Below, one piece after another: positions 1 to 10,943 of a stretch of 64,000 nucleotides of DNA; the first letter of the stretch is position 1, and each line of letters begins with the position of its first letter. A program made the translations under genes and the position numbers. Location: NCBI RefSeq assembly GCF_043641665.1, contig NC_092193.1:11214501-11278500 (forward strand). Reading direction: 5' to 3'. The notes below the pieces were generated by a model, which was not told the DNA's origin, made no database searches, and saw only the letters and a program-made list of their open reading frames with translations. Origin of the DNA: Enoplosus armatus (taxonomy: Eukaryota; Chordata; Actinopteri; Centrarchiformes; Enoplosidae).

Positions 1-1014
1 CACAGCAAACGATCAGTGGGTAACAAATATAACTTTTTATGGGCAGTTTTCCCTGTTAGTTCCACTCTATAAAATTTCATCTCTCACACCTTAGTTTATG
101 GCTCTTAAAATAACAGCTTTCACTCTACACAGCAAAATATGGCAGACAATGAAAGGTTTATTATGCCAATCATTCCTGTCCTTCCGCAGCCCACAGCCAG
201 ATGAATGTCACCATGTTCCAAACACTGAGCGGGGGCCAAAATTGTTTTCCCAGCGATGATGTAGAATTTGTCTGGGGTTCACTCAATGTAACAGTTAAGT
301 CAACAAAGGCCAGGCTTGCTCCACCATTTTCGGTTAAGTGCAGCCTTGGTGTTATTTTTGCTTTGGGATGAAATACAACAAATTCTGGTCAGTTATAATA
401 ATTTGTGATGAATTAAAATCTTGATGAGTTCTTACTTTACAGAAAAAAGCTTTTAAAAAAGTGCTGCTGTTGTTATCAACATCATGGTCAAGTTCCTTGA
501 CTCCAAGCTAAAGTTGACATTAAGCAATGAAGGGAATCCAAGGTAAATGACGGTTCACAAACAACACGCCCCCCGGTGTCATCAAGGCTAAAAAGGGTCA
601 AGACGAGTAAATAAGGTTGTGGCATTCATTAATAATTACATTTCATCAGGTTACATTTCAACAACCAAGAAAACAATAGACATTTTTGATAATGCTTTAT
701 TTCACTGGCTGCTTTATTTCACTGGCTGAGTACTACTCCCTGTTGACAACAGACCTATGTAAACATAATACGTAAAATTGGTGGAGTGACCCTTTAAAAT
801 GTGTTGTCATGCTTTAAAAATATATATATTATTACACTGATTTGATTTTATAGAACCTCAGGTGACACTGCTTTATTTTTCTAAAGGGACGTCCACCTCC
901 ACCTGTCGTCTCTCTGTCGTTAAGCATCCACACCTGATTTAAATTATCAGCTAATGAAGACCTGGAACTGCTGCAGGATCTTTCCATATCAGGGAACCTC
1001 AGTCATCCAGCTAA
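1..1014. other. Gene-free left edge
   Basis: No open frame with splice support or recognisable protein similarity was seen here. The stretch is AT-rich with homopolymer runs and no obvious repeat family. It contains the promoter side of the small gene that starts at about 1015, but I saw no convincing TATA box. Confidence 0.4.
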
Positions 1015-1883
1015 ATGGACATTCAGCAGCAAAAGGTAGGTTTTAATCCACTGTTTTGAGAGGCTATCACCATAAATGAAATAAATCACAGTTTAAAAAA
1101 TCCTAAAACTCATCATTAAATGGTCCTTTTATGTTAATTTTGCTGGTATTTAAACATAACATGAATGTAAATGGAACAGAGGCCACATCTGGAGCCCATA
1201 CAGGAAGAGTCAGAGCAGGAAGATGAAACCGAAGGAAGTAAAACAGGAGAAGAAGAGGAGGATTTTCAAATTTTTCAACTAGGTGTGGAGACAGAGGAGG
1301 TTATGACACAAGACTCAAGTGAAGAAGATGAAGATGATGCTGCTCTGCTGAGGGTCATGAGACCTAGGCGACTGTCTCGTTCCCTCAGACAAGAGAGCTT
1401 TCTTCAAATGCAAACGACCAACTATCACCAGGCGGACTTGGAGAGTTTCTCTGTGTCACATCAGAGCCCTCATGCAGTGGATTTAAGTGATGAAGCAAGT
1501 TTAGGAAACGAGAAGAGGTCCAGAAGTAGTGAGCTGAGGATAAAGGTAAGTATTTTGGCACAATTTACATTCAAATATAATATTTCTAATAAACAGCTCA
1601 AATGGAAAAGACGTGACGCTCTGCTATTTTAAGATCTCCAAGATCAAATGGCAAAAATACACGCCACCTAAACCGTCAGTGCAGAGGAAGACGAACAGGA
1701 CAAGTAACAAGAAGACGTCTATGGATGTGAGTGTTAATTTCAAGCAACGATGTTTTTAAAAAAATACAGATTATAATGTGCTTTTTTTTCACCAATTTCA
1801 AGGAGGGGCTGTTTCCTCAGTGGCTGGTTGACCTGATGGTCAACATTGAAGAGGCAACAACTCACCAACTGGTGGTTGAGTAA
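1015..1883 (+). CDS. Unrecognised small acidic protein, four exons
   Basis: I do not recognise this protein. The proposed exons are 1015-1035, 1180-1545, 1634-1726 and 1803-1883. All junctions are GT-AG and all are phase 0, giving 186 residues. The first exon encodes MDIQQQK and is followed at once by GTAGGT. The second exon can alternatively be opened by an in-frame ATG at 1171, but joining at the AG before 1180 gives a smooth reading. Residues about 10-65 are very rich in Glu and Asp (for example EESEQEDETEG). A basic, Arg/Lys- and Ser-rich stretch follows. The last 24 residues are hydrophobic and probably helical, ending in QLVVE. There is no signal peptide or membrane segment. The consistent phases and a poly(A) signal 166 bp downstream argue for a real gene. 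The function is unknown. Confidence 0.55.
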
Positions 1884-2048
1884 CTTTCTTGACAAGCCTC
1901 ATGAGGTGAACGTGAAACAGCCAATGACCCCGTTGGTGAGCACTGAATGTAGAACAAGCTCGTCACGGCTAACATGCCATATTAAGGGTTGGGGCTACCG
2001 GAGAGTAAAGTCCATTATGTGCAAGTCACTGTTTCTTTTTTGTCATTG

Positions 2049-2054
2049 AATAAA
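2049..2054 (+). terminator. Poly(A) signal of the small acidic-protein gene
   Basis: An AATAAA hexamer lies 166 bp after the TAA stop at 1881-1883, on the coding strand. This distance would give a short 3' UTR. More AATAAA copies follow around 2086-2092, so the exact cleavage site is uncertain. Confidence 0.4.
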
Positions 2055-3330
2055 CAAACAAGGTACAATCTGAAAAAGTACAATAATAAACATAAAACAT
2101 TTGTTCTATAGTGTCAATATGATATTTTTGGGGTTTTTTGGGTTTTTTTCTGTTAACATTATTTATACTTATTTAAATGTTTTTCTCATACATCAGACAT
2201 ACATGTATCTATTAAATAAGAATATTTAATTTGTGAATTCATTTTTTTCTATTGGTATTATTGCAGCCTTTAGCAGGCCTGGGGTCTGCTCCTGTCAGCT
2301 TCAGCCTGAACCCTTTTACCTTTTTCCAAGTCACTGTTCTTTGATTTGAATGCCAGTGTAAAACGCTATTTGAGAGGCCAAAGCTCTCTCATCAAGCACT
2401 TAACTTTAAAAGAGCAATGGGGATAAGGGATGGGGATTTCTATATGCTCGTCTACCAAGTAGCTGTTTCGTGCACACCAGCATCAAAAAAACTAACTGAC
2501 CATGCATGAAGGCAGCGAAATATTCATCTCATTTACAGAAACATGCTGGAGTTTATGGGAACTTATTACTTTGTCTTTCCTGGTTGAAGCATTAGTGGGC
2601 AGTGTTTGATACCATTTCTCTGTTTAAAAAACAAACAGTCACCAAATGAAAAGCTTGGGGTCATACAGAGCACACAGCAGGAGTGGTGTTGGTGTGTTTA
2701 TCACAAATAGAGTAAGCTGAGGTATCTGGCATTTGCCATAGATAGTTATGACAAATACTACACCAAGGCAACAAGCAATTACTACCGTCTTTCTTCAGAC
2801 AAACATGTTGTGATTCTAGCAGAGCAATCCATAATGTTAGGGTTATGCAATGCTAAAGATGTCAATGCTCTTGTTTATCTGTCTGTCTGATAGGAAGAAC
2901 CTTCACCAGATAGACTAGAGGGACAAATAGGGTTCTAGTGTGAAAATAGTGTCAAACAAAATCTGTCAGCATTACTTCACAAAAGAAGTGTTTCTAAACA
3001 ACAACCAGGTTTTATAATCACCGGTCATTATCTCATAGTCTGTAACTCCTTGTTGTCTAGTATTTCTTATTGTGGATGTCATTCATTACTACTCAACTGG
3101 TACATTTCTTCAAAAAGCAGTATCCGTGTGGTTGTTTTCTTTACCTCTAAGGTAGAGACAAAAATCAGTAATTTGGTCCAAAAACAGGGTTGTTTTGATG
3201 TACAATCACTTTATGTTCCAAAGTCAATATTGACAACAGACCTTGTGAACCTACATCTACGCACGTCAAGCAGGGTCATCCACCGTTTACGGCAGCTTTG
3301 TCAAAAATATTTTATATCTGTGGTCAGTGT
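2055..3330. other. Intergenic region before igfbp1
   Basis: There is no supported gene here. The last 100 bp upstream of the HNF1-like site are likely proximal promoter of igfbp1. That stretch contains CACGT at 3262-3266 (a hypoxia-response core on the minus strand) and GTTTAC at 3285-3290 (a FOXO-like GTAAAC on the minus strand). These short matches are weak on their own, although insulin/FOXO and hypoxia control of igfbp1 are well known in vertebrates. Confidence 0.35.
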
Positions 3331-3343
3331 GTCAATCATTAAC
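3331..3343 (+). promoter_or_regulatory. HNF1-like site in igfbp1 promoter
   Basis: GTCAATCATTAAC differs at one position from the palindromic HNF1 consensus GTTAATNATTAAC. It ends 22 bp before the TATA box, about 60 bp upstream of the likely transcription start. The mammalian IGFBP1 promoter has a liver-specific HNF1 element at about the same place, so this is probably the conserved hepatic element. Confidence 0.65.
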
Positions 3344-3365
3344 GCCTCTGGAGGCCAGATCTCCA

Positions 3366-3373
3366 TATAAATA
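3366..3373 (+). promoter_or_regulatory. TATA box of igfbp1
   Basis: TATAAATA lies 104 bp upstream of the igfbp1 start codon. Transcription would be expected to start near 3395-3400, giving a 5' UTR of about 80 nt. Its position between the HNF1-like site and the ATG supports the assignment. Confidence 0.65.
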
Positions 3374-3477
3374 CTGCTGGTTCAGAGAAATCAGTTTAGA
3401 AGGAAAAGTACAGTCAAACTGAGCAGTTTGCAGAGACAAATCCAAAAGGAAGAACATATTTTATCTGAAGACTGGAG

Positions 3478-4682
3478 ATGCCTGGATTATACGAGAAGCT
3501 GACATTCATGGCAGCAGTGGCTCTGGCTGTCTTGGCTGTGGGATGGTCGTCCCCAGTGGTGGGACCGGAGCCTATCCGCTGTGCCGCCTGTACGCAGGAA
3601 AAATTGAATGACTGTCCTGCCATCCCAGCAGGCTGCAAGCAGGTGCTGAGGGAGCCCGGCTGTGGCTGCTGCATGGCCTGCGCTCTAGAGAAAGGAGCGT
3701 CCTGTGGGGTTCACACCGCCCACTGTGGTGAGGGCCTCCGCTGCACTCCCAGGCCCGGTGAGACCAGCCCGCTCCACGCTCTGACCAGAGGACAGGGGGT
3801 CTGCACTGAAGACCCAGGCCAAGGTAGTCTCAGAGTTTCATGGTTATTTGCAACTTTAAAATGTCAAAATCGGCCTCAAAGCAATATAGGAAACATAAAA
3901 AAAACTACTTCTAAAGATTGCTGATCAAAGAACAGTATTATTATAACACTAAAGTCAAAATTATTTTCTGAATCCTGTACAGGGGAAGCTAGAGTCCCTG
4001 ACCACGGCCCCCTGCACTACATGTTGGGTCTCAATCTTCCCTTTGACCACCAAGACACTGCTGAGGGCCAGGAGAGTATCAAGGCCAAGGTCAACGCCAT
4101 CCATGACAATGTGGCACAAGAGGTGAGGAAAAAACATCAACCTGATGATTCAAAGTAATTCACCTCCCTTCCACTAGAGGGAGCACTTGGTTTTAAGGAA
4201 TTGTGGATTCATGAGAGAGAAACTGGGATTAATATAATTTTGCAGTGAATATATTGTGAATTTGTTTATGTGTGGGTGTAGTTCTCACTTTTAGTCTTTC
4301 TTTTTTGTCACAGGGTCCCTGTCACATTGAACTGCATGCAGCACTGGACATGATAGCCAGCTCTCAGCAGAAACAGGGAGACAAGTTCACAACTTTCTAC
4401 CTCCCCAACTGTGACAGGCACGGCTTCTACAAGGCCAAGCAGGTGAGAATTTTAGGATTTCACAAAAATAAAATGCGTTCCACCTGTTGAAAGAGACTCA
4501 TCCTGAGCTACTGGGTGATTTATTCATGTGGTTTCCCATCTCTGTTTCTCTCCCAGTGTGAGTCATCTCTGGTTGGACCGCCTGCTCGCTGCTGGTGTGT
4601 CTCTTCCTGGAACGGGAAGAAGATCCCCGGATCGAGTGACCTGCTCGGTGACTCAGAGTGTCACCAAGAAGTCACTTACTGA
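3478..4682 (+). CDS. igfbp1: Insulin-like growth factor-binding protein 1
   Basis: This is a secreted IGF carrier that limits IGF access to its receptor. Exons are 3478-3823, 3983-4122, 4314-4442 and 4557-4682, all GT-AG, with phases 1-0-0, encoding 246 residues (human IGFBP1 is about 259). Residues 1-25 or so form a hydrophobic signal peptide; a second in-frame Met at residue 11 is possible. The N-terminal IGFBP domain has all 12 cysteines and the family motif GCGCCMAC. PLHALTRGQGVC at the end of exon 1 is typical of IGFBP1 rather than other family members. Exon 2 is the variable linker. Exons 3-4 form the thyroglobulin type-1 domain with six cysteines and CWCV. Mammalian IGFBP1 has RGD near the C-terminus; here the equivalent is LGD. 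Whether this is the 'a' or 'b' teleost paralogue cannot be told from the window. Confidence 0.93.
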
Positions 4683-4715
4683 AGGATGGACACCGATATC
4701 ACTCATGAACACGCT

Positions 4716-4717
<2 letters not shown>

Positions 4718-4763
<46 letters not shown>
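4718..4763 (+). repeat. (AC)n microsatellite in igfbp1 3' UTR
   Basis: A perfect AC dinucleotide tract of about 46 bp begins 36 bp after the igfbp1 stop codon, so it should be transcribed in the 3' UTR. Confidence 0.9.
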
Positions 4764-4767
<4 letters not shown>

Positions 4768-5622
4768 AACATAAGTTAAAATAAGGTGTAAATTGACTTG
4801 CAACCACCTGATGAACTGACTTCCTTTTAAAACAAAATGTAACGTCCCATTTCAGAGGAGGAAATTTCCTCTCGTTTTATTTACATGATGTATGTATCAA
4901 GACTTATTTATTCTGTGCTTGTATATTCTTACTATTAACCATTTGTCATTTTTAGATTTTTTATATGTTTTCCTATTTTTTGCGATTGTAAATAGGGCAA
5001 CACTGTATACATTTGTGTTTCTGACTAAATAACTCCATTGCTCAAAACCACAGGTCCACAGCTCTGCCAAACCCATTTCAGAGTCTTCAGGATCAGCTCT
5101 TTTTTTTTTTTTAATTCATTCAAAACTGGAGCTGTGCACGGCACGAAACAACACAGCCGCTCATTCATTCAACATGTTGACATTGTCTGAATGTATCTCC
5201 ATTGGCGTTTCCTCAATGGGTATTGGGGGAAATACTTAAAGTGCCGCAAGTATGTGCATGGTGGCCACGCACAAACATATCAGGACTCATCCAAGCCACC
5301 GTGAGGTTTGGGATGGGTTGTTCTGCATTTGTCTACCTCTACTAGTCTCTGCAGGTCCACAGGTTTAGCAGAGGATTGCTGAGGGCTCTTCTCAGCTACA
5401 CCTTTCTCACTTTTATTTGACTTTTTTTGACCTATTCTAACATCTATCTATATAAGTATTTATTATGATTCACTGAAGTGTTTATGCTTTTGTTTGCTGT
5501 TGAGCTCGTGTGCAGTTGACCAAATTTGTTTGTGAATGCTATTTGCCAGGAATGCTGCTATTCCATTATTGGTTTTATGGAAACAATGTACATATTCTTC
5601 TAATTCTGTGAATGTGCATCCA

Positions 5623-5628
5623 AATAAA
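5623..5628 (+). terminator. Poly(A) signal of igfbp1
   Basis: AATAAA about 940 bp after the stop gives a 3' UTR of about 960 nt. The UTR contains several ATTTA elements (around 4911, 5458), in keeping with the short-lived mRNA known for IGFBP1. A second AATAAA at 5723-5728 could extend the transcript toward igfbp3. Confidence 0.6.
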
Positions 5629-5761
5629 ATGTTATTTCATCACGATGGGGTCATGTGTATTTGTGTTTTTTCCACAGCCAAAGAAAGTCAGTTTCATACA
5701 CAGTCAAAGCATGAGAAGAAAAAATAAAATGCAATTTTGCATGCATACTTTTTATACTGCC

Positions 5762-5767
5762 TTTATT
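5762..5767 (-). terminator. Poly(A) signal of igfbp3 (minus strand)
   Basis: TTTATT on the plus strand reads AATAAA on the minus strand, about 890 bp after the igfbp3 stop. The region 5768-6655 has no other gene and is best read as the igfbp3 3' UTR. Cleavage would fall near 5740, roughly 100 bp from the predicted igfbp1 end. Confidence 0.5.
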
Positions 5768-6655
5768 AAGTAAAAATAGACCTCTGAGGGTTGCATTGTG
5801 TATGCAAACAGCGTATTTACTTAAACCAAGGCAAGTGATGACAATGATCACCGGCTACACAGAGATCAGAGATAACGGTTTGTGGCCTTTTATCCCACAA
5901 ATTCAGCTTATGCAAAGTGACAACAAAACAGTAACAACCACAGTACAGATGAAAGGAAATGTCCCTCTTTCTGTGGCTTGAGATCCAGCATAGAAAAAAC
6001 CTTTATACGCACTGCCGTGGTTCAAGCTGCACAGTCCGGTCAGACTCCCCGAGGAGCAGGAAGCGACCAGAAAAAATGGAATTCATAGGAATAGGAATTC
6101 ATAGTAAGGCACTGCATGCTGAGTCTGAAAGACATATTCATACATGCATACATTTTATGGTTGTCGTGACCACACACGATGTCTCTATAACAAATCCCAA
6201 GCATACAAATTACGATTATACATCACAAGCATGTACACATGTGCAATGCCACTTAATTGTGCGTAAATGAAGAGCGCTCTCATCAATGTTTGTGACAGGT
6301 ACAAATGTCTCTGTAGTTTATAATCAGAATAAGGCTTCTGAGATGAATCATATCCTCTTCTCAGAAGTTTTTCCTTGTTGGGTCAGAGACAAACAGCTTA
6401 TGAAGAATCCATCCATCACTAGAAAAGTTTAGACTGTATCTGTGACACGGAGGCCTTTTCCTCCTGGTAATCTTCCTCTGTTCCCCATGCTCTGCCTCAG
6501 AAAAAGGTCCCACAGGCAACAGATAGAAATAGCAAACATCCATTTATCTGCTGAGCCATCTCTTGACCTCTCTCCCAATATCCTCAGTGTCTCCATTTGT
6601 TTACAATTCTTCTTGCGCTCACTCCCACCCTCCCTCCCTCCGTCCTGCTCTACTC

Positions 6656-9600
6656 CTATTGGCTCTCGGAGTTGTAGTACTGGGCGTCTCCTCGCTCCTT
6701 CCCATCAAAACCTGGCAAAGGCTGCCCGTATTTGTCCACACACCAACAGAAGCCTCGCTTTCTGCCTTTGGATGGACGGCACTGAAAGTGAAGGAAGGTA
6801 CAAGGTGAAAGGAGGGAAGAGAAATAGGGGAGGGGGGGGTGCAGCTAAATGTGCAAATCCAGTTGAATATGCAGCAGTATAGGTAACAAGCCACTTAACT
6901 CAATGAAGTAGAACAGCAATAGTTAAGAGGCATTAATGGTCAGATTGTGCTGAGTCGACGCAGCCTTGGTTATCCAACACGCTGTGGTATTTTGAGCTGC
7001 TTTTATGGTCTACCTCCTGTTACACACACATATAGAGACCTTTAAGGTAAACAGAAACCTGGTAAAATATTTGCTTAGTCCCGTTTGTGAACAACTGAGA
7101 ACCAAGATCTATTTTCAGAAGCTGGTGGCCAGTACGAATCATCTGTTGCTGATTATACCCCACAGCTCCAAATTATGGGTACTACAAATGACTTACAGAG
7201 TCTGTGGAGCTACCCAAGGGCTGTTATTTTACTGCCAATTTTACTAAAGGTCAACCTCCACTCTAGTAAAACATGCAGCCATTCATTTCAAGGGCTAGAG
7301 CAACTGTGCTGCTGGTCCACAGAGGAGGCAGAGCTGATCAGGAAGGAAGACATCCTGATTTCGTTCAATATTTCAGCGGGGTTTGACTGAGAGGCGGATC
7401 TGAGCTGAAGTAGGACTCGCTTGTTGTCAGACCACTGGTGCACAGGAAATATAGGGAGAGTAGATCATGCAATGTGTTCAATTTTAAAACTCATATCTTG
7501 TTGTCACTGCATTTTGAGTGGAAAATGTATGATAAGGGGTTTAACATTCTAGCTGCACGACTTAAGTATCACAAATTGTTTGGTAGAAAAAACTAATACA
7601 GTAATCAACATTTTAAGCAGTTCACTGAAAAAAAGTGCATCTGCTTCCAGCATTAAATCTGTCCTGGGAAGTTTTTTTTTTCTCTGAAAAGACATTTACT
7701 GTTATTAAGAGCTGTAATAAGAGATGTGTTTGCTTAAAATCATGCAAACGTCCAAATTAAACTGACCAACATGTAATGTCTGCCACTCCTTCAGCGCCTC
7801 AGGGCTCAGCGCAGTACACTAGCCCCATTCTACATAAACAAAGACAATGAGCCTGGCGTTGTGAGGCTGGTTATGAGATGATTGTGGGTCAAGGAGAACA
7901 CTTCCATTAAGCAGGAGGGACTGCTATGTTATAAGAAAAGCTGCCTCGGTGATGCAGTGGCGCGGGAGCACTAAGTGCCTCCATATGAATGCGTCAGAAC
8001 CGCTCATTTATTACAACCCGATCGTGGGTGAACCATGTGAGCGTGGGGATGGCTGCAGCTCTATTTCTGTGCATGCTTCTCAAAAGTCCAGCAATTATGG
8101 GGGGAGCGCATCGGGTGCCGGTGGCCACCTTGACGTCTGTCTCCCTGGGAGGGTTCCCGTTAAACGGCCATCGTCCCAGCCGTCAACCCCACTGGGGTTT
8201 GGCCCCTGTGGTTCCTGTCTCCAGAGCCAGTGGCTAGGGTCTACCTCACTGGTGTGGTGGTGCAATGATGAGGCTCTAATAACTACCAATGAGTACAGGA
8301 GGACAGCTACAAATCTGTAATTGGGCTGCAGGAGACCTAAAGTTTGAGTCACTAGACTTCAGCAGTGAATCTTTGTCAATGCAGCATGTAAAAAAGGAAA
8401 TGCGGGTTTCCTTTCTACAGCCTTTTAAAGATGTAAACAAGTTTTTATCAAGCAGTTGTTCAAATAATGTGTAGATGCATGAATCTATATCTTAGCATAC
8501 AGTCAATATCATAATGTGCTTTTTTTTTTACCTGCTTTTTCTTATAGAAGCCCTTCTTGTCACAGTTTGGTATGCGGAAACCTCTGGGATTGAGAATGTC
8601 TGTAATCTTGAGGCTGCTGAGAATGCTCTCAATCTCTCTCCGACAGGGACCCTACAGATGAGGGAACACATAAGCAGTTACTGTACTTTCTCCAATGCTT
8701 CAACATCTCCAGCTCAAACTTCAAGAACTGCCGGAAGTGCAGCTGTGAGCACACGTTATTTCATTTTGCAGTGTGATTTTGACATGATTTCTCTGGGTCC
8801 TTTTTATTTATTAAAGACGTTAACAAAGCTGACTCACGCTGCATCACACACTGCTCTGCTGTAATACCTAAACAATGGTGGCTGCGATATGAAAGAAGTT
8901 AATTCATCTGACCGACTTGTAGCGGCTTAACAGTTTCCCAAAGCTGCTTAGAACTCTTACACTTTACACAAAGGATGAGGGATAAAGTGAATTCAAAGAG
9001 CTCAAAGAAGGAGCCAAAAGGCTTGTCCTCAAGTCCAAGTACTCCAGTCACTAATCAAAGCAGCCAGTCAAAGCCCATTACTAGTGTGTGCTCACTTCTC
9101 TGGCCAAAGAGAAGATCAAAATAGCAGCAGGGCTTCCCAACAGGCACTCATATAGGCCAATCCATCATTCGCTGGCTCCCAGTACACCCGGCACGCGGAC
9201 GCCTTGTGGCCAAACAACCGCCTGACCCAGGTCAGCCGCAGGGCCATCGTACCCGCTCGCTGCCATGCCATTCTACTGCTCATGATGCCTGCCAACCATC
9301 AGCACCGCTACCCAAAACATTTCATCACCCGCAGGGGGAGAAAAACACCAAAACACAGAGGAAGAGGAGAAAAACATTCCTCCAGTGTGCTCTGAAGACA
9401 GTAAAATATTGGTTGTGGTACTTACATACTCAGGCTCCTGTTTGGTCTCCAGAGAGAAGTTCTGTTGGTCTGTGATGAGTGGTCCCGGGAGCTCCTCCAT
9501 TTTAAAGCTCTGGGTTCTCTTCTGCTGCTCCCGTCGGAGGACTTCTGACTTGGCAGAGGGGAAAAAGGGGTGAAGCGGAGGTCTCAGGGGTCCTGCGGGT

Positions 9601-10813
9601 CTGTGGGTGCTGTACAAGGTTTGAAGGCCTGAACTGGTGGAATTCCTCTCGTCGTCCTGAGTCTCAATATTCTCTGATGGAGTTTGAGAACAGCATGTGT
9701 TCACTCACAAAACAGTACACTAACATATGCAATCTTCCACTCAAGCCAGTATGTTTAATGCTGATTCAGACAGAGTGATCCATTTTTCAGAATCATTTCC
9801 TGAGATGACATATGTCTTTCAATTTTGGCAGGAAATTAACAGAAATATGCAAGGTGACTGCCACCACTTGACTCCAAATGTGTTTTACCTTAAACCTTGA
9901 ATCCCTGTAGTCCATTTCCTTTAAGAGTACAAGCTAAACAGTTACACTATCTGATTCAAAATCATCCTAACCTGAAAATCAACATTTGGTCTTTGCTAAT
10001 GGATTCAGGGAAGCTCAGGTCTTCACACTGAGCTGGACACCTTTCTCAAGAATATTATGCTTCAACCTGTCTCATCCTCCAGCTTCTCTTCCCATGAATG
10101 AAGAGAATGTATTGGGTGAAATCAATGACAGTGGGGCTGTCAGCTGGGTGACTACTCTCATTGTATGTCATGCAATTAAGAGTTGTGCATCATAACATAA
10201 ACAACTTCCCAAAATTGACATAATACATTCTCTTACTACTCCTCTGCTCCTCATCAACACATCTTCATTTGGCATTAGAAGCTTGTGATGGACAATAACT
10301 AAAAAACGGTACAGTTATTGCACGTTAAAATGAGTATGCAGCGATTTAAGACGTTCTTACGCGTTAATAAACTGCCTGTGAAGTAATCTATCTTAAGTGC
10401 GAACGGGACACATGAGAAAAGGTGCACGCACAAGAATTACCTGGCAGTTCATTGACTGGAGGTGTTGGTCTCACGGTGAGTCGTTTGTTAGTAGCGTTTG
10501 CACATATCCCCCGTCCCTCCAGCAGAGCCTGCAGAGGTTTGGTCTCACCGGGCTGATGCTGACAGGTCAGTCCGGAGCCACATCTCCCGGTGTACACGCC
10601 GCACGGCTGACCGAAGCTCAGCGCGCAAGTCATGCAGCAGCCGCAGCCCGGCTCGCGGATCTTCTCGGCGCAGTCCTTGGGCAAAGGCTTGCACAAAAGC
10701 CGCGCTCCAACGTCACATGGCTCGCATTTGATAACCGGTCCGACGGCACCTGACCTCCGGGTGAACGATGCCAGGACAAAAGTCATGCAAAGTGCGCGAA
10801 AACAGGAATCCAT
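6656..10813 (-). CDS. igfbp3: Insulin-like growth factor-binding protein 3
   Basis: This is the main circulating IGF carrier of the IGFBP3 type. Minus-strand exons in order are 10441-10813, 9426-9673, 8532-8651 and 6656-6781, all GT-AG, with phases 1-0-0, encoding 288 residues (human about 291). The start at 10813 (MDSCF) was chosen because a signal peptide follows directly; in-frame ATGs at 10831 and 10885 are less likely. The N-terminal domain has 12 cysteines with [13 protein letters not shown] and a [11 protein letters not shown] motif, and ends in GICANATN, which carries an N-glycosylation sequon. Exon 2 is the variable linker. Exons 3-4 hold the thyroglobulin type-1 domain with the basic [18 protein letters not shown] cluster, known in IGFBP3 for heparin binding and nuclear import. 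The sixth cysteine of this domain is absent: QYY stands where HCY is expected. The last intron is long (1750 bp). Confidence 0.93.
7930..8330. other. GC-rich island of unknown origin in igfbp3 intron 3
   Basis: About 400 bp stands out from AT-rich flanks by its higher G+C content and CpGs. It has an open plus-strand frame (7949-8320) that shows no recognisable protein and no splice context. It could be an old repeat insertion or a regulatory island. I cannot assign it to a family. Confidence 0.25.
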
Positions 10814-10933
10814 TGTGGCGTCTGAGAGCATAGCCTGTGGTGTCAGAGTGAGGAAGCGCGCTGTCCCACTGTGGTGACTTTTCACTGGGCAGCTTCTCTC
10901 TCATTCACATAAAGCCACCGGACAAAACATCTC

Positions 10934-10943
10934 AATATATAGA
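10934..10943 (-). promoter_or_regulatory. TATA-like box of igfbp3
   Basis: On the minus strand the sequence reads TCTATATATTG, about 120 bp upstream of the start codon at 10813. Transcription would start near 10905, giving a 5' UTR of about 90 nt. The flanking sequence is moderately CpG-rich across exon 1. Confidence 0.5.

Noticed and set aside
1846..2049. 67-codon frame starting MKRQQLTNWW
   Set aside because: It is out of frame with the last exon (1803-1883) of the small acidic-protein gene, whose frame continues smoothly from the upstream exons.
6442..6882. 146-codon plus-strand open frame
   Set aside because: It overlaps igfbp3 exon 4 in antisense and shows no family similarity or splice logic.
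9273..9425. Extension of igfbp3 exon 2 into downstream sequence
   Set aside because: The frame stays open past 9426, but a good GTAAGT donor follows GAGCCTGAGTAT and the next exon joins in frame, so the extra sequence is intron read-through.
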